Assembly (NCBI RefSeq): GCF_030347395.1
Contig: NZ_CP128170.1
Location: forward strand, 1,674,001-1,738,000
Direction of reading: 5' to 3'
Origin: Microbacterium sp. ET2
GTDB lineage: Bacteria; Actinomycetota; Actinomycetes; Actinomycetales; Microbacteriaceae
Length of the DNA: 64,000 nucleotides
This document shows positions 48,001 through 55,224 of this stretch, in pieces. Within the stretch, counting starts at the first letter, position 1. The number at the start of each line of letters is the position of its first letter. The notes under the pieces were generated by a model. It worked only from the letters and a program-made list of their open reading frames with translations. It searched no databases and was not told where the DNA came from. A program made the position numbers and the translations under genes.

Positions 48001-48657
48001 CTTGTCGAACACGACCTCGTTGCCCTCGAGGTATGGCTCTCCGGTACCCGGGGTCGTGCCCAGCGGGTCGCCGGCGAAGGAGGGGTTCTCGGGCGCGATG
48101 CCGGTGTCGATGACGCCGACGACGACACCCTCACCCGCGGCATCCACACCGCCGGTCTGCTCCCATACGCCGCCGGGCCCTTCGAGGCCGAGGAACTCGG
48201 TCGAGGGGACGGCGTCGGGGTGGTGGATCTCGTCGGGGTAGACGCCGATGACACCGTCGGTCCCGGCGACCTTCGCCGCCTGCTCGGGAGACATCTTCGC
48301 GCTGAAGCCGTTCAGGGTCAGCTGGTAGGTGGCCGCAGGGTCGACGCCGGTCTCGGCCGCGACATCCTGCTGCCGTTCGGCGAGGAATGTGGCGTACTCA
48401 TCGACCGCCTGCGACTGGGTGTCGAGCTTCTCGCCCTCTTCGGGCTTGGTGGGCGCGAGGCCCGCCTCGCCGCCTTCATAGCTTGCGACCGGCTCCTCCT
48501 CGAGGAGCACGATGTACGAGCCTGTGGGGGAATCGATGGGAGTGGGGGGTGTCACCTCCTCCACGGGTGTCGCGGCATAGGCGCCGGTTGCTGCGGACCC
48601 GGTGAACAGGGCGGCGAGTGTGACGACCGCGGCTGCTCGCACGGAGGATCGACCCAT
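45073..48657 (-). CDS. Secreted S8 subtilisin-like serine protease with Ig-like tail
   Basis: Extracellular multidomain protease (1194 aa). A signal peptide ends near AYA-AT (about residue 29). An I9 propeptide (about 45-145) is followed by the S8 domain with Asp184 in VIDTGIAPEN, His274 in DGHGSHTAG and Ser606 in GTSMSAPHIAG. A PA insert lies between His and Ser (ITLV-type region containing CFLD and CDRG). Beyond 700 come a fibronectin-like domain, a PPC-like stretch, an SISGTPKIGRTLTAD Ig-type repeat and a Big-type domain, but no sortase signal. The ATG at 48657 has GGGAG upstream. Role is probably protein degradation for nutrition. Confidence 0.93.
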   Translation of the reverse strand: MGRSSVRAAAVVTLAALFTGSAATGAYAATPVEEVTPPTPIDSPTGSYIVLLEEEPVASYEGGEAGLAPTKPEEGEKLDTQSQAVDEYATFLAERQQDVAAETGVDPAATYQLTLNGFSAKMSPEQAAKVAGTDGVIGVYPDEIHHPDAVPSTEFLGLEGPGGVWEQTGGVDAAGEGVVVGVIDTGIAPENPSFAGDPLGTTPGTGEPYLEGNEVVFDKADGTQFRAERVTGEAWDESAYSTKLIGARYFGDGAAAAGFTFEAEDLSPRDNDGHGSHTAGTAAGNDQVAASIEGIDLGAISGVAPAAKVSAYKACWAGPDPLVTDDDICALSDLLDAIDTAVADGVDVINYSIGGGAASSTLQPDDISFFNAAIAGVFVSVSAGNSGPDASTADHAAPWYATVAASTIPTWEGSVQLPNGYLEAGASVTVQEGEEVTGPVVYAGDIPAEGVNAADAALCFLDTVDPAQAAGKIVVCDRGVNARVEKSQEVAAAGGIGMILVNVTPGSLDNDFHSVPTVHLDAAARPALLEYVQSTVDPTATLIGGNITGTETPVPQVAGFSSRGPMLADGSDVLKPDIAAPGVAILAAVQNDADGNPDYGVLSGTSMSAPHIAGLGALYLSENPLATPDEVKSAMMTTAYNTVNADGSANTDPFAQGAGQVDARRFLDPGVLYLNGPADWAAFIEGTGNGDFDGVEPIDPSDLNLASIAIGTLSSEQTVTRTLTATRPGTYTMDASVPGVDVSVEPSTLTFGAAGESQSFSVTISNASAPVEQWATGFLTWTGGDGTTARSPLAVQPVTADAPATVSGEGITGSADVTITPGVTGDLALNLSGLAPVSLLTDPANPVEGHTGDENSGDENGDIAWIVDVAEGATLAQWKLDSSDDEGSDLDLFVYRVVAPDDLRYYESWTSATASADEQVSLDDPEAGTYLVIANMYSITQPLTWDLTSAVVTPGGAGSFTATPNPLPVQQGVAATYTVSWSGLEPGTRYLGVVGYGDSAVRTVVEVDPGAAAPVAVEAPSISGTPKIGRTLTADPGTWDPAEVTVAYQWLRNGEPIEGATSDRYRVTRDDQGAALSVRVTATAEGNINPGTATSAEVFVKVASDTRVSLNRYVGSSSQEFVATVTVSARNGVVPEGDVTLFVDAKKYTGTLVDGQVAFPLPKQNRGVHVVVAQYGGSDTVETSTGLSGFLVLR

Positions 48658-48786
48658 AGAGGCTCCCAACGAGGATGGTGTAGAGCGAGGCGTACGCGGC
48701 GTCTTCGGCGCGCACGTCGGGCTAACGTAACTCACAGGTGAAACTCAGAGAACGTATTCCAGATGAGAACTCGATGAGATCCGCCC

Positions 48787-48792
48787 TACGCT
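48787..48792 (+). promoter_or_regulatory. -10 element TACGCT of the ECF S-component candidate
   Basis: TACGCT ends 6 nt before the GTG at 48799. GGAGAG lies in the gap but touches the start codon, so a leaderless transcript is more likely. Confidence 0.45.
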
Positions 48793-48798
48793 GGAGAG

Positions 48799-49368
48799 GT
48801 GGCCCGAACCGCGCCTCTGACGACCCGCGTGCTGCTGACGTGCGCGGCGATCGGCGTGGCGACGGGTGTGCTGCAGGCCGGAGCCGGCGCGCTCAGCGGC
48901 GTGATCGTCGCGACCTGGCCGATCCTCTACGGCCTCGTCCTCGGCATCCATGTCCTTCCCGGAGTGATCGCGCAGGAGCTGCTGCGCCAGCCCTGGGTCG
49001 CCCTGCTGACGCATCTCATCGCCGCGCTCGTCGCAAGCGCCGTCGTGCCGGTGTGGATCGGACGATACGTCGGGACGGCGATCCTCATCGGCCTGCTCCA
49101 GGAGGGCGTGGCCGCCCTCACGCGTTATCGCCGATGGGAGCCGTGGCGCTTCTTCGTGTCGGCGGTCGTCGTGGGGGTCGTGATCGGCGCGGCGATCTGG
49201 TTCGCCGCCGATGTGACGCAGTTCCGCGAGTGGCAGCAGGTCGTCTACGTCACGCTCTTCGTCGCCGGTCCGATCGCCTGGACCGCGGTCGGGCTCGGAA
49301 TCGGTCGCGCACTGCGCCGGGCCGGCGTGCGCCCGCGGGTTCCTCAGCCGCCGAGCTCGGAGGGGTGA
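48799..49368 (+). CDS. Candidate ECF transporter S component (YkoE-like)
   Basis: Integral membrane protein (189 aa) with five to six hydrophobic segments, no soluble domain and a short polar tail. Size, the LLTCAAIGVATGVLQAGAGAL first helix (read in part) and the helix order resemble YkoE-type substrate-binding subunits of energy-coupling-factor importers, whose best-known ligands are thiamine precursors. The ATPase pair and T component needed to run it lie 1.6 kb downstream on the same strand, beyond a gene on the other strand. Ligand not determinable here. Its last 25 bp overlap the end of the carboxypeptidase gene. Confidence 0.65.
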   Translation: MARTAPLTTRVLLTCAAIGVATGVLQAGAGALSGVIVATWPILYGLVLGIHVLPGVIAQELLRQPWVALLTHLIAALVASAVVPVWIGRYVGTAILIGLLQEGVAALTRYRRWEPWRFFVSAVVVGVVIGAAIWFAADVTQFREWQQVVYVTLFVAGPIAWTAVGLGIGRALRRAGVRPRVPQPPSSEG

Positions 49369-50699
49369 GTCAGCCGCCACCACTCGGTGGGCGATTCGAT
49401 CTCGCCCTCGATCACGACGTCGACGGTCGCCGTCCGAGGCCCAGCCGTCCAGGTGATCGTTCCGACGACCCCGCCGTCGGCGTAGGTCTCGGGGGTGCGG
49501 ATGTCGGAGGTCACGGTGATCGGCGTGTCCGACCAGGTGCGGATGTCGACGCGCGACGCGGTCACCATCCGCGCCGCCCCACCCCACGGGGTCGTGACTT
49601 CTCCGAGTTCCTGACCGGCGCTGACCAGGGGTACGTCGCTAAAGCCCGCCTGGATGCTGCCGAGCAGCCGCAGCACGTCGCCGTTGACCGCGTCGCGGGA
49701 TTCGCCTCCGAGCATCACGCCGACGACCGAAAGCGGCGTGCCCACGCCGACGTCGAGACGGGACGTGTAGAGGAAGGCGAACGTGCCGGCGCCGAGGTTG
49801 CCGGTCTTGAGCCCGGTGATGCCAGCCGTGCCGAGCAGGCCGTTGGTGTTGTTGACGTTGCCGGCGCTGCCGATCGTCGCCGACCGGGTGCCGACGATGC
49901 CCGCGATGTCGGAGTGCGCCGCGGCGATGCGCCCGAGCGCGATGAGGTCGGCGGGGGTGCTGGTGTTGCGCGGGCTGATGCCGGTCGGGTCGACCACGGT
50001 GGTCTGGGCGAGGCCGTGGTCGTCGAGCCAGGCGCGGGCGGCCGCGACGAAGCCGGCCCGTGACCCGAAGGCCCACGTCGAGACCACGTCGGCGTAGTTG
50101 CTGGCCGACGGGATGAGCATCGTCGCGAGCGCGCCGCGGAGGGTCATCGAACTGCCCGCGAGCATCGGCGCGATGGTGACGTTCTGCACGTAGTAGGCGT
50201 CGTAGAGGTCTTCGTCGGCGCCGTCGAACCACAGGGTCGGTCCCTGGTCATCGGGGCTCGCGAGCGGGTGGGCGTCGAGCACGACGAGCGCCGTGATGAG
50301 CTTGGTGATGCTCGCCATGGCCGCCGGCTCCTGCGGCCCCGAGGTCGCCCAGATGCCTGCCGCCTCCGCGCCGAGATACTCGTCCACGCCGGTGACGCTC
50401 ACCGCCGATGACCCCTGTGCGGGGAGCGACAGCGACGCGGCGGCGGTGAGCGGGACGGCCGGTTCGGTGAACGTCGCCTCGGGAGCGGGCAGCGGAGCGG
50501 TCAGCGCCCAGGTCACGTACGCCGATGGCGCACCGATCACCAGGGCGAGGATCACCGCCGCGACCGTCCAGCCGATCCATCGTCGCCGCCCGCGGCGATC
50601 GGGATCGACGTCGGACAGTCCCTCGGGCGCCCGCGCCGCGTCGCGCATGAGCGCGTCGAAGTCGGCGAAGTCGCCTCGTTCGCCCAGTTCCGCCGTCAC
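49344..50699 (-). CDS. D-alanyl-D-alanine carboxypeptidase (PBP5/DacA type)
   Basis: Membrane-anchored penicillin-binding protein (451 aa) that trims peptidoglycan stem peptides. A cytoplasmic N-terminus of about 40 residues precedes one membrane helix (about 42-66). The S11 catalytic motifs are SxxK in ASITKLITAL, SxN in IPSASNYADV and KTG in TGLKTGNLGAG. The GTG at 50699 has GGGGGAGC upstream. It lies between the S-component candidate and the rest of the ECF system, in opposite orientation. Confidence 0.92.
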   Translation of the reverse strand: MTAELGERGDFADFDALMRDAARAPEGLSDVDPDRRGRRRWIGWTVAAVILALVIGAPSAYVTWALTAPLPAPEATFTEPAVPLTAAASLSLPAQGSSAVSVTGVDEYLGAEAAGIWATSGPQEPAAMASITKLITALVVLDAHPLASPDDQGPTLWFDGADEDLYDAYYVQNVTIAPMLAGSSMTLRGALATMLIPSASNYADVVSTWAFGSRAGFVAAARAWLDDHGLAQTTVVDPTGISPRNTSTPADLIALGRIAAAHSDIAGIVGTRSATIGSAGNVNNTNGLLGTAGITGLKTGNLGAGTFAFLYTSRLDVGVGTPLSVVGVMLGGESRDAVNGDVLRLLGSIQAGFSDVPLVSAGQELGEVTTPWGGAARMVTASRVDIRTWSDTPITVTSDIRTPETYADGGVVGTITWTAGPRTATVDVVIEGEIESPTEWWRLTHPSELGG

Positions 50700-50777
50700 C
50701 GCTCCCCCTTCGGCTCCTCATGCTTACCCGCTCGCGCGGGAAAGCGCGAGTCCCGAGTTGTGGTCCGGCGGCCGCGT

Positions 50778-50863
50778 GTCCCCAACTCCTGCAATTTCGG
50801 CGCGGGGCGCCGGAAACAGGCGGTTTCAGCGGTGCTGCCTGCGAAAGTGCAGGAGTTCGGGAC
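50778..50863. repeat. Long inverted repeat, REP/MITE-like element
   Basis: Arms of 23 bp at 50778-50800 and 50841-50863 are reverse complements with two mismatches; the shared core is AACTCCTGCA. A smaller GGAAAC/GTTTC stem lies in the loop. A partial copy (TCCCGAGTTG) lies at 50751. It is non-coding and sits between divergent promoters in the 275-bp gap 50700-50974. Confidence 0.8.
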
Positions 50864-50931
50864 GATGCCGAGCGGAGCCGGCGTGATGGTCGCGCTGGTC
50901 GCAGCGTCGAGAGACCGCCGGTCGGACGAGG

Positions 50932-50950
50932 TTAGGGCAGGCTAAGTTGG
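50932..50950 (+). promoter_or_regulatory. DtxR/IdeR-like iron box before the ECF ATPase gene
   Basis: TTAGGGCAGGCTAAGTTGG matches 13 of 19 positions of the DtxR/IdeR consensus (TTAGGTTAGGCTAACCTAA from memory) and overlaps a possible -10 (TAAGTT, 50943-50948). Repression by iron, or by another DtxR-family metal sensor, is an inference. Confidence 0.45.
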
Positions 50951-50974
50951 GGGGTACCGAGCCAACGAGGACCC

Positions 50975-52981
50975 ATGCCCGCCCACCCCTCCGACCACGC
51001 CGCCCCGCGCACCGCTCGGGACGACGCCCCGCGCCTCGTTCGCGCGCGGCATGTCGCGATCACGCACGAGGGGGCGCAGGCCGCAACCCCCGCCGCCGCG
51101 ACGCTCGACGTCGCGCCGGGCGAGGTGGTGCTGCTTCTGGGGCCGAGCGGCTCGGGCAAGTCGAGCTTCACCCTGGCGCTGAACGGCCTGATCCCGCAGG
51201 CGATCCCCGCCGCGGTCGTCGGCGACCTCGAGGTCGGCGGACTCGACGTCCGCAGCACGCCGGTATCGACGCTGAGCACGCGTGTGGGGATGGTCTTCCA
51301 GGACCCCGACGCCCAGCTCGTCACCGGCACGCTTCTCGACGAGGTCGCTTTCGGCCCCGAGAACCTGCGCCTGTCGGTCGACGAGGTCCTCGACCGCGCC
51401 GAGGCGGCGCTTCGCCGCGTCGGACTCTGGGAACGGCGCCACGAGAACCCTGATCGGCTCTCCGGTGGCGGCCGGCAGCGCCTGGCGATCGCCTGCGCCC
51501 TGGCTCTGGGCTCGGCGCTCGTCGTCCTCGACGAGCCGACCGCCAACCTCGACCCGCGCGGGATCGACGAGGTCTACGCCGCGCTCGCCGACGTCGTCGC
51601 GGCGGGCGACCGCGCGATCCTGCTCGTCGAGCACAACCTCGACGCCGCCGTCGGCCTCGTCGACCGGGTCGTCGTCCTGGACGCCGAAGGGCGGCTGTTC
51701 GCCGAGGGCGCGACCGACGACGTGCTGCGCGCCCGCGCGGACGCGCTCCACGCGATGGGCGTCTGGCTTCCGGTCTCGACGCTCGCCGCACTGCGGCTGC
51801 GCTCCGCGGGGTATGCGCTGGACCCCCTTCCGCTGACGCCCGCCGAGCTGACCGCCGCGCTCGACGCGGCACCCTCCCCCCGCTCCGCGAGCGTTGCGCC
51901 CCCCACCAGCTCCCCGCTCCCCACCGCCTCCCCCCTCCCCACCACCTCCGCCTTCCCCACCGCCTCCCCCCTCCCCACCGCCTCCGCCTTCCCCACCGCC
52001 TCCCCGCTCCCGACCTCCTCCCCCCTCCACACGCGGACGATCGGTCCAACCGCGGACGATTCCGGGCGAAACGTCCGCCTCTCGGCCGAATCTCCTCGCC
52101 TCGACCGAGCGCTCGGCACAGCCGCCGCGGGCGCCGCACGCCCCCCGACCGGCCACCCCGCGACCCGGCCCGCCGCCACCCCGGCCGTCACGGTGCGCGA
52201 CCTGACCATCCGACGTGGGGGCAGCGAAATCCTGCACGCCGTCGACCTCGACATCGCCGCGGGCGAGTTCGTCGCGATCGTCGGCGCCAACGGCGCCGGC
52301 AAGACCACACTGCTGCAGGCGATTGCGGGCGTCGTCCGTCCGCCGAAGGGAAGCGTCACCGTGGGCGGAACGGATGTCGCACGCGCCGACATCCGCACCC
52401 TCGCGCGCCGCGTGGGCTTCGTCTTCCAGAACCCCGAGCACCAGTTCATCACCCACACCGTGTTCGACGAGGTGGCGCACGGACTGCGTCTGCAGCGACT
52501 CCCTGACGACCAGGTCCGCGCACGGACGGCGGAGATCCTCGCCCGTTTCGGCCTGACCGACAAAGCCGCCACCCACCCGTTCCTCCTCTCGGGCGGGCAG
52601 AAGCGTCGCCTCTCGGTCGGCACGGCGCTCGTGACCGGCGCACCGGTGCTCGCCCTCGACGAGCCGACCTTCGGGCAGGATCGCGCCCGCGCCGACGAGC
52701 TGCTCGGCCTCCTCGGCGACCTGAACGCCAGCGGCACCACGGTCGTCGTCGTCTCGCACGACATGCAGCTCGTCGGCGAGCACGCCGACCGGGTCGTGGT
52801 GCTCGACGACGGACGCATCCGCGCCGCCGGGAGCCCCGCCGACATCCTCTCCGACCTCGCCCTGCTCGAGTCCACGGGTCTCGCCGCGCCGCCGCTCGCC
52901 CGCGCGATGACGGCGCTTCAGCGGCATCCGTCCCTTCGCCGGGTCACCCGCCTCGCCGACCTCCCCAGCGGTGCGTCGTGA
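50975..52981 (+). CDS. ECF transporter fused ATPase pair (EcfA-EcfA')
   Basis: Two ABC ATPase domains in one chain (668 aa). Domain 1 (about 25-260) has Walker A LLGPSGSGKSS, signature DRLSGGGRQRLA and Walker B VVLDEPTANLD. Domain 2 (about 400-640) has VGANGAGKTTLLQ, LLSGGQKRRLS and LALDEPTFGQD. The linker (about 295-400) contains seven copies of a six-residue repeat P-T-x-S-[PA]-[LF]. Q-loop segments VFQDPDAQL and VFQNPEHQF are typical of ECF ATPases. The ATG at 50975 follows ACGAGGACC. It drives the T component next door and one or more S components. Confidence 0.93.
   Translation: MPAHPSDHAAPRTARDDAPRLVRARHVAITHEGAQAATPAAATLDVAPGEVVLLLGPSGSGKSSFTLALNGLIPQAIPAAVVGDLEVGGLDVRSTPVSTLSTRVGMVFQDPDAQLVTGTLLDEVAFGPENLRLSVDEVLDRAEAALRRVGLWERRHENPDRLSGGGRQRLAIACALALGSALVVLDEPTANLDPRGIDEVYAALADVVAAGDRAILLVEHNLDAAVGLVDRVVVLDAEGRLFAEGATDDVLRARADALHAMGVWLPVSTLAALRLRSAGYALDPLPLTPAELTAALDAAPSPRSASVAPPTSSPLPTASPLPTTSAFPTASPLPTASAFPTASPLPTSSPLHTRTIGPTADDSGRNVRLSAESPRLDRALGTAAAGAARPPTGHPATRPAATPAVTVRDLTIRRGGSEILHAVDLDIAAGEFVAIVGANGAGKTTLLQAIAGVVRPPKGSVTVGGTDVARADIRTLARRVGFVFQNPEHQFITHTVFDEVAHGLRLQRLPDDQVRARTAEILARFGLTDKAATHPFLLSGGQKRRLSVGTALVTGAPVLALDEPTFGQDRARADELLGLLGDLNASGTTVVVVSHDMQLVGEHADRVVVLDDGRIRAAGSPADILSDLALLESTGLAAPPLARAMTALQRHPSLRRVTRLADLPSGAS
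51902..52027 (+). repeat. In-frame 18-bp minisatellite in the ATPase linker
   Basis: Seven head-to-tail 18-bp units encode PTSSPL, PTASPL, PTTSAF, PTASPL, PTASAF, PTASPL and PTSSPL (residues 310-351). Copy number can change by slippage without breaking the frame, altering the distance between the two ATPase domains. Confidence 0.9.
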
Positions 52982-53808
52982 CGGTCACCGGCCCCGTCAC
53001 CGCAGCGCAGGCGACCCGAGGGCGGTTCGACCCGTACGCCGAGCGCGTCCAGGCGTCACCGCTGCGCTTCCTGTACCGCATCAACCCGCTCGCGACGCTG
53101 CTCGCACCGGCACCGGCCATGCTGGGGCTGGTCTTCGTGCGGGATGCCGCGACGCCGGCCGCATTCGTTGCGCTGGCGTATGCGGTGCTGCTCGTCGGGG
53201 TGCGCTTCACGCCGCGTCTCGTCGGCTTCCTGCTCGCCATCCCGGCCTTCGCCGCGGTGCTGGCGCTGAGCTTCGCCCTCTGGACCGACCCCGACCGCGT
53301 CGACCAGAGCGTCGCCGTCTGGCGGATCGGCGACTGGACCCTGTACGGCGGTGCCCTCGAGGTGGGGGCGGCCACCGGCATCCGGATCGCCGCCATCGTC
53401 TCGCTCGCCCTCATCGCGGGGATGTCGGTCACCGGGCCCGACCTCGTCCGCGCGATGGTGCAGCAGCTGCGCGTGCCGTACCGCATCGGGTACACCGCGC
53501 TCGCGGCGTTCCGGTTCGTGCCGCGCTTTGGGTACGAACTCGAGGTGATCCGCCAGGCGCACCGGGTCCGCGGATCGCACGGCGGGCGGGGGCCGTTCGC
53601 CGCAGCACGCCGGTGGATCGGATACATCGTGCCGCTCCTGGCCGGCGCGATCCGGCACGCCGAGCGGGTGGCGCTGGCGATGGACTCCCGCGCCTTCGGC
53701 GCCTACCCCGACCGCACCGAGCGGCACCTCGTGCCCTGGCGCGCGCGCGACACGGTCTTCACGCTGGCGTTCTGGGCGGTCAGCGCTGCGCTCTTCGCGC
53801 TGCTGTGA
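52978..53808 (+). CDS. ecfT: ECF transporter T component
   Basis: Membrane scaffold protein (276 aa) that couples the ATPase pair to S components. It opens with a short cytoplasmic part, then helices from LATLLAPAPAMLGLVFV. The two coupling-helix motifs contain the conserved ARG-type pattern in QAHRVRGSHGG and a later AMDSRAFGAYPDRT. The GTG at 52978 overlaps the ATPase stop (GTGA). Confidence 0.9.
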   Translation: MTVTGPVTAAQATRGRFDPYAERVQASPLRFLYRINPLATLLAPAPAMLGLVFVRDAATPAAFVALAYAVLLVGVRFTPRLVGFLLAIPAFAAVLALSFALWTDPDRVDQSVAVWRIGDWTLYGGALEVGAATGIRIAAIVSLALIAGMSVTGPDLVRAMVQQLRVPYRIGYTALAAFRFVPRFGYELEVIRQAHRVRGSHGGRGPFAAARRWIGYIVPLLAGAIRHAERVALAMDSRAFGAYPDRTERHLVPWRARDTVFTLAFWAVSAALFALL

Positions 53809-53847
53809 CGCCGCGCCTGCCGAGGCCGCGCGGCCGGCGGTGCGGCG
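53809..53847. terminator. GC-rich hairpin between convergent ecfT and acyl-CoA dehydrogenase
   Basis: CGCCGC and GCGGCG enclose an inner GGCCG/CGGCC stem directly after the ecfT stop. No U-tract follows. It is the only fold seen in the 130-bp gap and probably ends both transcripts. Confidence 0.4.
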
Positions 53848-53938
53848 CATCACACGACCACGCGGGAATCACACGTGCGCGCCCCTTTCCTGTGACATTG
53901 GTCGAATTCTGTGACCGAAGACAGGCGGATGCCGCGCC

Positions 53939-55102
53939 TCAGCGCTTCCCGGCGAGCTGGCGCCCGACGATCTCGCGCATGATCTCGTTCGTGCCGCCGT
54001 AGATGCGGTGCACGCGCGCGTCGAGGAACGCCCGGGCGATGGGGTACTCGGTGACGTAGCCGTAGCCCCCGTGGAGCTGCACGCAGGCGTCGAGCACCTC
54101 CCACTCGCGCTCGGTCGCCCAGAACTTCACTTTCGCGGCCTCTTCGGCGCTGAGCGTGCCGTCGCGGTATGCCAGGAGGGCTCGGTCGATGTAGGCCCAC
54201 AGCGCGTCGACGGTCGTGGCGACATCCGCCATCTGGAACCGGGAGTTCTGGAAGTCGATGATCCGCTGCCCGAACGCCTCGCGGCTGCGGGTGTAGTCGA
54301 GGGTCCAGTCGAGCGCCGCCTGCGCGGCCGCCGCCCCGGCGACGCCGATCGACAGGCGCTCGAGCGGCAGGTTCATCATCAGCTGGATGAAGCCCTGCCC
54401 CTCGGTGCCACTGATGAGGTTCTCCTCGGGCACGAACACGTCGGTGAACGACAGCTCGGCGGTGTCGTGGCCGTGGAATCCCATCTTCTGCAGCTTCTTG
54501 CCGTGGTCGAAGCCCTCCGACGAGGTCTCGATGAGCAGCAGGCTGAACGCCTCGGGGCGGTTGCCCTCCCCCGTCTTGACGAACGTGACGACGACATCGG
54601 CGCTCGCACCGCTGGAGATGAACGTCTTCGCGCCGTTGACGACGTATCCGCCGTCGACCTTCTTCGCAGTGGTGGAGATGCCGCGCAGGTCGCTGCCGGC
54701 ACCCGGTTCGCTCATGGCGAGGGCGCCGATGGTCTCGCCCGTGGCCATGCCGGGCAGCCACTTCTGCTTCTGCGCGTCGGTGCCCATGTGCACGAGGTAG
54801 GGCACGGCGAGGTCGTCCTGGATGCCCAGCGCTCCCGCGAGCGACCCGGCTCCCGCGGCGATGACCTCTTCGTTGACGATGGCGCGGAACCGGTAGTCCT
54901 GCAGCATCCCCGCGCCGCCGTACTCCTCGGGGACCGACAGACCCATGACACCGGCGTCACCCGCGGCACGGAGCGTCTCGCGGTCGATCTGGCCGTCGGC
55001 ATCCCACTTCTCGCGCGCGGCGTTGGTGACGTAGCGCTTGCAGAACTCCCTGACGACGTGGCGGAACGCCTCGTGGTCCTCGTCGTAGATGTCGCGCTCC
55101 AT
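53939..55102 (-). CDS. Acyl-CoA dehydrogenase
   Basis: FAD-dependent acyl-CoA dehydrogenase (387 aa), the normal length. FAD and substrate motifs are ALAMSEPGAGSDLRGI and TRSREAFGQRIIDFQ; the catalytic base is the glutamate in IYGGTNEIMREIVGRQL. It oxidises acyl-CoA to enoyl-CoA in fatty-acid or branched-chain amino-acid breakdown; chain specificity is not visible. A GAGGGAGG site precedes the ATG at 55102. Monocistronic as far as the window shows. Confidence 0.95.
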   Translation of the reverse strand: MERDIYDEDHEAFRHVVREFCKRYVTNAAREKWDADGQIDRETLRAAGDAGVMGLSVPEEYGGAGMLQDYRFRAIVNEEVIAAGAGSLAGALGIQDDLAVPYLVHMGTDAQKQKWLPGMATGETIGALAMSEPGAGSDLRGISTTAKKVDGGYVVNGAKTFISSGASADVVVTFVKTGEGNRPEAFSLLLIETSSEGFDHGKKLQKMGFHGHDTAELSFTDVFVPEENLISGTEGQGFIQLMMNLPLERLSIGVAGAAAAQAALDWTLDYTRSREAFGQRIIDFQNSRFQMADVATTVDALWAYIDRALLAYRDGTLSAEEAAKVKFWATEREWEVLDACVQLHGGYGYVTEYPIARAFLDARVHRIYGGTNEIMREIVGRQLAGKR

Positions 55103-55224
55103 GAGCGGCCTCCCTCTCTCGTCTTCGAGTGCGGGTCGCGCCGACCCTCAGTGTCACGAGCAAGGGTACTCAGTTTCATACCAGAGCGGATGCCGCGGCC
55201 CGGCCGGGCACGGATGGTGCGACC

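Noticed and set aside
44809..48741. Open plus-strand frame of 1310 codons
   Set aside because: It is the antisense of the well-supported subtilase gene; long shadow frames are normal at this GC content.
48738..48798. TPP riboswitch before the YkoE-like gene
   Set aside because: No CTGAGA/ACC...GAACCTGAT-type core is present and the -10 sits 6 nt from the start, leaving no room for an aptamer.
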